Both the position numbers and the translations under genes were made by a program. Below are positions 23,435 to 28,672 of a stretch of DNA of 28,672 nucleotides, in pieces. Source of the DNA: an uncultured Coprococcus sp. (GTDB lineage Bacteria; Bacillota_A; Clostridia; Lachnospirales; Lachnospiraceae); the NCBI GenBank assembly GCA_900767685.1, contig CAAGAB010000188.1:1-28672 (forward strand). Reading direction: 5' to 3'. Each line of letters begins with the position of its first letter. Within the stretch, counting starts at the first letter, position 1. Below the pieces are notes generated by a model. The model searched no databases. It saw only the letters and a program-made list of their open reading frames with translations, and had not been told where the DNA came from.

Positions 23435-25204
23435 ATGGATCAGGAGAATAGAAACCCAATGAGTAATGGAACAAGCGATGACGATATCAATGGCGGTGCA
23501 AATACTGGTGTAAATTCTAATAAAGACGAGAATATGGAAAGATATACTGATACTTCAGATCATGCGGTGCAGGAACAGTATGTGAATAACAATAACATGA
23601 CACAGCCTGAACAGAACAGCCAGAACGGGCAGACAACACAGCAGGATGGATTGTATCATTACAGTTATATGAACAACAAGGGTGATGCAAGATTTGACCG
23701 ACCATCGGCTGAAAGAAATCAGCAGCAGGGCAACCAGCAGCAGGGTAATCAGAGGGATTCTGGCATGCAGAACAGTCAGCAGCGTATGCAGGATTCGCAG
23801 AGAACCACTTATACAGGGTTTCAGAGAAACGTAAATGGTATGGAAGCATGGTATGATAGTCAGAGAATGGCAGGAGGTTATCAGAGCCAGGCAGGAAGTA
23901 TGGGTGGATACGGACAGGCGAGTCAGACAGCACAGAATAAGCCGCAAGAACCTCAAAAGAAGGTAAAGAATCGTAAGCCAAAGAAAAATTCCAATCATGG
24001 CAAGAGTGGCATTGGAAAGAAAGCAGCAAGTATTGTGGCAGCAGCAGTTGTATTTGGACTGGTGGCAGGTGCTGTATTCCAAGGAGTCAGATATGGCTCG
24101 GACAAACTACTTAATAAGAATGAGTCGGCGACAACTACGGAACAGAGTGCAGATGCATCGACAGAGAATAATGCACCACAGCTGAAGCAGGCGTCATCTG
24201 ACGGAACAACGAATACTGTATATGATGTAGCCTCAGTAGCCAAAAAGGTTATGCCTTCGATAGTCTCTATCACTGGAACCTATGTAACAACTTATGATTA
24301 TTGGTTCAATTCATATCAGCAGGAGTCAACAGGAGCAGGATCAGGTATTATCATAGGAAAGGATGATAAGTATCTGTATCTTGCAACAAACTATCATGTA
24401 GTACAGAATGCAAAGTCATTGTCTGTAACATTTGTCAATGACAAGAGCGCAGATGCAACGGTAAAGGGATACGTTGAAAATAATGATATAGCTGTTGTCA
24501 CAGTAAAGCTTTCTGATATATCTGATGATACTTTGAACGAGATAAAGGAGATTCAGGTAGGTTCATCGGAAGATCTTTCAGTAGGAGATCCTTGTGTGGC
24601 TATCGGAAATGCACTTGGATATGGACAGTCTGTAACAGTTGGATATATAAGCGCACTTAACAGAGAGATAAGTGCCTCTGATGAGACAGTAAAGGTACTT
24701 CAGACAGATGCAGCCATCAACCCTGGTAACAGTGGTGGTGCCCTTGTAAATATGAATGGTGAGTTGATTGGTATCAACACAGCCAAGTATTCAGATACTA
24801 GCGTTGAGGGTATGGGATATGCACTTCCTATATCAGATGTACAGGACATCATAAATGACCTTATAGCAGGCAAGAATGTGTCAAATGATGGTACAACCTC
24901 GGGACAGGCTTACCTTGGAATTTCAGCACAGACAATAACAAGTCAGTATTCACAGCTTCTGAACATGCCAGAGGGCGTATATATATCATCAGTAGAGCAG
25001 GGTTCAGCAGCAGAGGAATGTGGACTTCAGTCTGGCGATATCATTTGCAGCCTTGACGGTGAGGACATAGCAGATATGGATACATTCCATGACAGGATAG
25101 TTGCATGCAAGCCTGGCGATAAGGTTACAATAGTATATTATAGAAATAATAACGGTAACTATGAGAAGCAGACGACAACAGCAACACTTCAGGAAAAACA
25201 GTAA
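23435..25204 (+). CDS. htrA: HtrA/DegP-type membrane-anchored serine protease with PDZ domain
   Basis: A 589-residue envelope protease for damaged proteins. Residues 1-190 are a disordered, Asn/Gln-rich cytoplasmic tail including 'NQQQGNQQQGNQ', ending in a Lys-rich patch. One helix follows (about 196-216). The trypsin-like domain has H321 ('NYHVVQ'), D351 ('NNDIAVV') and S433 ('NPGNSGGALVN'). One PDZ domain fills about 492-585. ATG 23426 directly abuts GG of the RBS, while ATG 23435 has AGGA 8 bases upstream and is chosen. Monocistronic, with a terminator after it. Confidence 0.95.
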   Translation: MDQENRNPMSNGTSDDDINGGANTGVNSNKDENMERYTDTSDHAVQEQYVNNNNMTQPEQNSQNGQTTQQDGLYHYSYMNNKGDARFDRPSAERNQQQGNQQQGNQRDSGMQNSQQRMQDSQRTTYTGFQRNVNGMEAWYDSQRMAGGYQSQAGSMGGYGQASQTAQNKPQEPQKKVKNRKPKKNSNHGKSGIGKKAASIVAAAVVFGLVAGAVFQGVRYGSDKLLNKNESATTTEQSADASTENNAPQLKQASSDGTTNTVYDVASVAKKVMPSIVSITGTYVTTYDYWFNSYQQESTGAGSGIIIGKDDKYLYLATNYHVVQNAKSLSVTFVNDKSADATVKGYVENNDIAVVTVKLSDISDDTLNEIKEIQVGSSEDLSVGDPCVAIGNALGYGQSVTVGYISALNREISASDETVKVLQTDAAINPGNSGGALVNMNGELIGINTAKYSDTSVEGMGYALPISDVQDIINDLIAGKNVSNDGTTSGQAYLGISAQTITSQYSQLLNMPEGVYISSVEQGSAAEECGLQSGDIICSLDGEDIADMDTFHDRIVACKPGDKVTIVYYRNNNGNYEKQTTTATLQEKQ

Positions 25205-25293
25205 TATAATTGACACATGTCAAAATAATCAACAGGCAAATTCAGTGGTGATTTAGCACGGAGCTAACAGGACTGAAAGACTATATATTGGAT

Positions 25294-25338
25294 AACGGCA
25301 CTTGTAAGTGAAATTACAGGTGCCGTTTATAGTTTATT
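25294..25338 (+). terminator. Probable Rho-independent terminator of htrA
   Basis: A 14-bp stem (25294-25307 with 25314-25327, one wobble) with loop GTGAAA is followed by a broken T-rich tract, TATAGTTTATTT. The interrupted T-run lowers certainty. Confidence 0.72.
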
Positions 25339-25341
25339 TAC

Positions 25342-25370
25342 TTGCAAAACCACACAAAATAGTGCATTAT
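25342..25370 (+). promoter_or_regulatory. Candidate tgt promoter
   Basis: TTGCAA (25342-25347), a 17-bp spacer and CATTAT (25365-25370) sit just before element copy 2. A start site near 25377 would place the element in the tgt leader RNA. Confidence 0.35.
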
Positions 25371-25372
25371 AT

Positions 25373-25492
25373 ATCGAAAGAAGGACCCGCCGCAAGGCGG
25401 GAGATGTCTTTCGATGACGCAGACGCCGCGCGAAGCGCCTAAAAATGCGTCTGCACCATAATAATCGAAAGAAGGACCCGCCGCAGGGCGGG
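25373..25492. repeat. Structured interspersed element, copy 2 (tgt leader)
   Basis: A 120-bp element with the same layout as copy 1. Unit A: ATCGAAAGA (25373-25381), CCCGCC-GCAA-GGCGGG (25386-25401), anti-arm TCTTTCGAT (25407-25415). Central hairpin: GCAGACGC/GCGTCTGC (25419-25426 with 25447-25454) enclosing GCGC-GAA-GCGC. Unit B: ATCGAAAGA (25464-25472), CCCGCC-GCAG-GGCGGG (25477-25492). Relative to copy 1, the fifth base of both arms changes T to A and the anti-arm changes A to T, so pairing is kept. It ends 31 bases before the tgt ATG. Confidence 0.9.
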
Positions 25493-25523
25493 AGATAGTA
25501 ATATAGAAAGGTTTACATAGAAA

Positions 25524-26657
25524 ATGTACAAGATACTTTGTAAAGACGGAAGAGCAAAGAGGGCTGAATTTCAAACTGTTCACGGAACGGTTCAGACACC
25601 ATTGTTCATGAATGTTGGTACGGCAGCCGCCATAAAAGGCGCTGTGGCCACAACTGATCTCAAGGACATAGGATGTCAGATTGAGCTCTCGAACACATAC
25701 CATCTCCATGTGAGACCGGGAGATAAGATCGTAAAACAGATGGGTGGTTTGCATAAGTTTATGTATTGGGATAGACCAATACTCACAGACTCAGGTGGAT
25801 TTCAGGTGTTCTCACTTGCCGGTCTTAGAAAGATAAAGGAAGAGGGAGTTACATTTAATTCACATGTCGATGGACGAAAGATATTTATGGGACCGGAGGA
25901 GAGTATGCAGATACAGTCCAATCTGGCATCTACTATAGCGATGGCATTTGACGAGTGTGCCCCTGCACTAGCGGACAGACAGTATGTGGAAAATTCGGTT
26001 GCGAGAACTGCCAGATGGCTTGTAAGATGCAAGAATGAGATGGAGAGACTTAACAGCCTTCCAGATACCATAAATAAGAATCAGCTCTTATTTGGAATCA
26101 ATCAGGGTGCGATATATGATGATATCAGAATTGACCATGCAAAGAGGATAAGTGAGCTTGAACTTCCGGGATATGCGATTGGCGGGCTTGCAGTTGGAGA
26201 GTCTGCGGAGCAGATGTATCATATACTCGATGTCACTGTGCCACATCTTCCGGAGGACAGACCGACATACCTCATGGGTGTTGGAACTCCTGCAAATATT
26301 CTTGAGGCAGTGGACAGAGGAGTGGATTTCTTTGATTGTGTATATCCATCAAGAAATGGCCGACATGCCCACGTATACACCAAGCATGGAAAACTTAATC
26401 TCAAGAATGCAAGATTTGAGACAGATGACAGACCGATAGAGGAAGGATGTGGCTGTCCGGCGTGCCAGCATTACAGCAGAGCGTATATAAGACATCTCTT
26501 AAAAGCAAATGAAATGTTAGGTATGAGATTTTGCGTCTTGCATAATTTGTATTTTTATAATAATATGATGAAAGAAATCAGAGAGGCTATTGAAGAAGGA
26601 AGATATCAGTCATATAAGAAATCGATGCTTGAGAGCCTAGCTGGTGGAGAACAGTAG
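25524..26657 (+). CDS. tgt: Queuine/preQ1 tRNA-guanine transglycosylase
   Basis: A 377-residue enzyme that exchanges guanine-34 for preQ1 in tRNAs with GUN anticodons, in queuosine synthesis. Catalytic residues: D89 in 'LTDSGGFQVFS' and nucleophile D271 in 'VDFFDCVYPSRNGRHAH'. The zinc site is C309, C311, C314 and H340 ('CGCPAC' and 'LHNLYFY'). The substrate-binding 'GGLAVGE' is present. 'VYPSRNGRHAH' differs slightly from the common 'VMPTRNARHG' but keeps the key Asp and Arg. AAAGG lies about 12 bases upstream. Followed after 80 bases by yajC, a neighbour often found beside tgt. Confidence 0.96.
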   Translation: MYKILCKDGRAKRAEFQTVHGTVQTPLFMNVGTAAAIKGAVATTDLKDIGCQIELSNTYHLHVRPGDKIVKQMGGLHKFMYWDRPILTDSGGFQVFSLAGLRKIKEEGVTFNSHVDGRKIFMGPEESMQIQSNLASTIAMAFDECAPALADRQYVENSVARTARWLVRCKNEMERLNSLPDTINKNQLLFGINQGAIYDDIRIDHAKRISELELPGYAIGGLAVGESAEQMYHILDVTVPHLPEDRPTYLMGVGTPANILEAVDRGVDFFDCVYPSRNGRHAHVYTKHGKLNLKNARFETDDRPIEEGCGCPACQHYSRAYIRHLLKANEMLGMRFCVLHNLYFYNNMMKEIREAIEEGRYQSYKKSMLESLAGGEQ

Positions 26658-26737
26658 ATAGTATATATGTTAGAATATATAGTGATTATGTGTTAAACAT
26701 ATATCTGACTGTAAATAATTAAGAAGGAGACTAGAGA

Positions 26738-27112
26738 ATGAACTCACTTTCAACTATTTTGTCAAATGCATCTTCAGGTGCATCAGGCACCAGCAGCGGT
26801 GCTAATCTCATGATCATAATTGTTTATGTCGTTGTATTTGGTGCTATCATCTATTTTTTTATGATAAGACCACAGAAGAAACAGCAGGCAAAGACACAGG
26901 ATATGCAGAAACGTATTGAACCGGGTGATAATATCATGACAACAAGTGGATTTTATGGAACCGTGCTTGATGTTGTAGACGATACAACAATAATCGTCGA
27001 GTTTGGAAATAACAAGAACTGTCGTATCCCAATGCACAAGAGTGCTGTAGCTGAGCTTGAGAAGGCTGGTTCATCAGTTGAGACTGATTCCGATGACAAG
27101 GCTAAAAAGTAA
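26738..27112 (+). CDS. yajC: Preprotein translocase accessory subunit YajC
   Basis: A 124-residue protein of the Sec translocase accessory complex. One N-terminal helix ('LMIIIVYVVVFGAIIYFFMIRPQKKQQ', about residues 24-46) with the family signature 'RPQ-KK' is followed by a small cytoplasmic domain ('IEPGDNIMTTSGFYGTVLDVVDDTTIIVEFG'). AAGGAGA lies 7 bases before the ATG. Likely co-transcribed with tgt; a terminator follows. Confidence 0.96.
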   Translation: MNSLSTILSNASSGASGTSSGANLMIIIVYVVVFGAIIYFFMIRPQKKQQAKTQDMQKRIEPGDNIMTTSGFYGTVLDVVDDTTIIVEFGNNKNCRIPMHKSAVAELEKAGSSVETDSDDKAKK

Positions 27113-27146
27113 TTGAATAACAGAAATAATAATGTAAATAACAAAT

Positions 27147-27195
27147 AAAAGGTAAGAAAACCTATCATGGATTTGATGGTTTCTTACCTTTTTTT
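27147..27195 (+). terminator. Rho-independent terminator after yajC
   Basis: A long stem with two single-base bulges (27147-27167 with 27174-27192) and loop TGGATT is followed by a run of Ts. The A-rich left flank would allow it to serve the convergent PHP gene as well. Confidence 0.9.
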
Positions 27196-27289
27196 GTTTG
27201 CGTTTATGCAGAGCAATGATGCATGATTAGTTGGCATTTGAAGCTGGTAAAGCAGGGCAACGATGCATTCCGGTCGGTATTGGAAGTTG

Positions 27290-28231
27290 TTAAAGCAGAT
27301 CAGGCGAGGACTCGCCGGCACAGTATCTCTGTATATCATGAAAAACAGCCTCGGTTATCCTCAAACCTCCACGGCCTCTGCCGACAGATATGTCAGGTTT
27401 TGCAGCACCGTGGAAGTCAGAGCCTCCGGAGATAAGCAGCCCATGAGCTCTTGCTATCTCGCGCAGCCTTCCTGATTCGTATGCATTGTTGGAAGAATGA
27501 TATACCTCAAGCCCGGATAATCCATTCGGTTTCAGATCTTCAATCATGTCCTCGATCTGCTTGTAACCGAATCCATATAGCAGCGGATGGGCGATGAAAG
27601 CGGCTTTGCCATATGTACATATCAGATCTACAGCTTCGGATGCCGGCATATCATGGGTCGGTATGTAGTATTTGCTTTTCTTGCCAAGGTATTTTTTGAA
27701 TGCCTGGTTCATATCGCGGCAGATGCCTTCGGCTATCAGAACCCTTGCAAAATGAGCTCTGGTAACAACTGTGTCAGGATTGCCGTGCTGGAGTTTTTCC
27801 ATGGTCATATCGATCCCGTCGGCGCGGAAACGTTCACACATGGCTTGATTTCTATCGTATCTGGCCTGTTTGATGGCAGCAAGCTTGGAGATGAGTTCCT
27901 GATTTGTGTAATCCATATAAAATCCAAGTATGTGTATCTCGACGCCTTTGTACATGGCTGACATTTCTATTCCGGGAACAACTGTCAGGTGATGATCGTC
28001 ACCGGATGAGAACTCTGGATTGGTGTTGGTGGAATATTTTGATGGCGGTGTCACCAGAGAGTCGTTGTGTTTTTCTGCGTAGGATATTGCCTCAGCAACT
28101 CCATCTACGGTATCGTGGTCTGTGATCGCTATGGCTGCGAGGTTTTGGTCTATTGCAAGCTGACAAACTTCTGAAGGTGTACAGGAACCATCAGAGGCTG
28201 TTGTGTGAAGGTGCATATCTATAAATCTCAT
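27290..28231 (-). CDS. PHP domain metal-dependent phosphoesterase
   Basis: A 313-residue enzyme of the YciV/TrpH-type PHP family, whose members act on nucleoside 3',5'-bisphosphates or short RNA ends; the substrate here is inferred. Metal ligands: H7-x-H9 in 'DMHLHTTASDG', D38-H39-D40 in 'ITDHDTVDG', E89 in 'VVPGIEMSA', His in 'AFIAHP' and Asp-x-His in 'GGSDFHG'. A Ser/Thr/Asn-rich insertion at about residues 56-82 sits just before the E89 strand. A longer frame opens at 28381, but Met 28231 has AGGAGG 8 bases upstream and starts as the family does. Monocistronic and convergent with yajC. Confidence 0.92.
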   Translation of the reverse strand: MRFIDMHLHTTASDGSCTPSEVCQLAIDQNLAAIAITDHDTVDGVAEAISYAEKHNDSLVTPPSKYSTNTNPEFSSGDDHHLTVVPGIEMSAMYKGVEIHILGFYMDYTNQELISKLAAIKQARYDRNQAMCERFRADGIDMTMEKLQHGNPDTVVTRAHFARVLIAEGICRDMNQAFKKYLGKKSKYYIPTHDMPASEAVDLICTYGKAAFIAHPLLYGFGYKQIEDMIEDLKPNGLSGLEVYHSSNNAYESGRLREIARAHGLLISGGSDFHGAAKPDISVGRGRGGLRITEAVFHDIQRYCAGESSPDLL

Positions 28232-28309
28232 ATTGTATTCCTCCTGAAAAATGATACATAGGATTTGGGTAGCAATGTTTATATGAAAACAGTAACTGAA
28301 TATAATTGT

Positions 28310-28337
28310 ATAATACTTTTGGGTAATGCAACAGCAA
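28310..28337 (-). promoter_or_regulatory. Candidate promoter of the PHP gene
   Basis: On the minus strand: TTGCTG (28337-28332), a 16-bp spacer and TATTAT (28315-28310), about 80 bases before the ATG. Confidence 0.42.
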
Positions 28338-28419
28338 AATTTTCTGTGAATAAATGTTATGAATAAATGCGCTTCTGACAAACCATAAGACAGATCAGAG
28401 CGGTAAATAAACTATATTA

Positions 28420-28464
28420 TTGTAAAAATTCTCAATAAGTCCGTATGTACTTGATAAAGTACAT
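28420..28464 (+). promoter_or_regulatory. Candidate promoter with overlapping palindromic operator
   Basis: TTGTAA (28420-28425), an 18-bp spacer and TATGTA (28444-28449) resemble a weak promoter. A perfect inverted repeat ATGTACTT-GATA-AAGTACAT (28445-28464) starts inside the -10 box and would cover the start site, a typical repressor position. Confidence 0.4.
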
Positions 28465-28593
28465 GTAAATGCGACAAATTTTTTCAATAAGCTATGGACT
28501 TCAAGGGGGTTTTGTGAGAAAATACCACTGATGGTTTGAATTAGAGAATTCGAAACCGCTTTTAAGAATTCATATTTTGAAAGGAGTTTCACA

Positions 28594-28672
28594 ATGATTT
28601 ACACTAAGGAAGTTGAAAACATGTGCCCTGTAGCAAAGGGTGCAAAGCATGAGCCAGCTCCTATTCCAGAAG
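28594..28672 (+). CDS. Start of a gene resembling an Fe-S cluster assembly scaffold (3' end outside window)
   Basis: The frame opens with ATG and AAGGAG 7 bases upstream and runs to the window edge. The 26 visible residues begin 'MIYTKEVENMCPVAKGAKHE'. I recall this N-terminus from an IscU/NifU-like 'iron-sulfur cluster assembly scaffold' family in Lachnospiraceae, but no domain motif is visible in so short a piece, so the name rests on memory only. The CDS itself is well supported by the RBS. Confidence 0.5.
   Translation, partial: MIYTKEVENMCPVAKGAKHEPAPIPE

Larger units (their letters stand above)
25205..25523. other. htrA-tgt intergenic region
   Basis: This 319-base gap contains a small inverted repeat TTGACA-CA-TGTCAA (25210-25223) just after the htrA stop, the htrA terminator (25294-25327), a possible promoter (TTGCAA at 25342-25347, then CATTAT at 25365-25370), and copy 2 of the structured element. 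Confidence 0.7.
28232..28593. other. Divergent intergenic region
   Basis: The region is AT-rich and lies between the PHP gene and the gene at the window end. It carries the minus-strand promoter at 28310-28337 and an 8-bp inverted repeat at 28445-28464. CAATAAG occurs twice (28433-28439 and 28485-28491). No coding region is supported. Confidence 0.6.

Noticed and set aside
26667..26705. ATATATGTT/AACATATAT inverted repeat between tgt and yajC as a terminator
   Set aside because: The stem is pure AT-rich sequence with a long loop and no T-run; tgt and yajC are usually co-transcribed.

Overview
The window reads as chromosomal DNA from a low- to mid-GC Firmicute of class Clostridia, most likely family Lachnospiraceae. 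The reasons are strong AGGAGG-type ribosome binding sites, heavy AGA/ATA codon use, a YhaO/YhaN repair pair, an Rnf complex next to ApbE, NusG-domain-II and Gx-transporter genes, and a small conserved protein I associate with Lachnospiraceae. Species cannot be fixed from sequence alone. No phage, insertion sequence, CRISPR array, rRNA or tRNA was seen.

Layout. 1-172: 3' end of a response-regulator receiver domain, then a strong terminator. 499-3905: a translationally coupled yhaO-yhaN-type nuclease/ATPase pair. 3988-6480: a large secreted cell-wall-binding protein with a C-terminal NlpC/P60-type domain. A long bidirectional terminator separates it from a minus-strand ABC-F ATPase (6649-8586), whose leader has hairpins. 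8875-10671: a RelA/SpoT-domain protein with a large unassigned C-terminus. 10757-12926: apbE, a NusG-II protein and a Gx-transporter-type membrane protein, closed by a terminator. 13078-18791: the rnf operon in the order C, D-G fusion, E (with a long acidic tail), A, B, with its own promoter. 18917-20001: nrdR and a YigZ-family gene. 19952-23175 (minus): a 90-residue conserved protein, an ABC ATPase and two ABC-2 permeases. 23435-25204: an HtrA-type protease. 25524-27112: tgt and yajC. 27290-28231 (minus): a PHP phosphoesterase. 28594 onward: start of a gene resembling an Fe-S scaffold protein.

How the genes work together. Rnf moves electrons between ferredoxin and NAD+ and builds an ion gradient. 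Its D and G domains carry covalent FMN, which ApbE attaches, so the apbE cluster just upstream is a maturation partner. RnfD and RnfG are fused into one polypeptide, and RnfE carries a roughly 240-residue hydrophilic extension with a cysteine cluster and four exact-length 30-bp repeats.

The most unusual signal is non-coding. A roughly 120-bp structured element occurs twice, once between rnfB and nrdR (18785-18902) and once just before tgt (25373-25492). Each copy has two CCCGCC/GGCGGG tetraloop hairpins flanking a larger central hairpin. One arm can pair with either of two identical partner arms, and that arm and both partners change together between the copies. I know of no named element with this layout.
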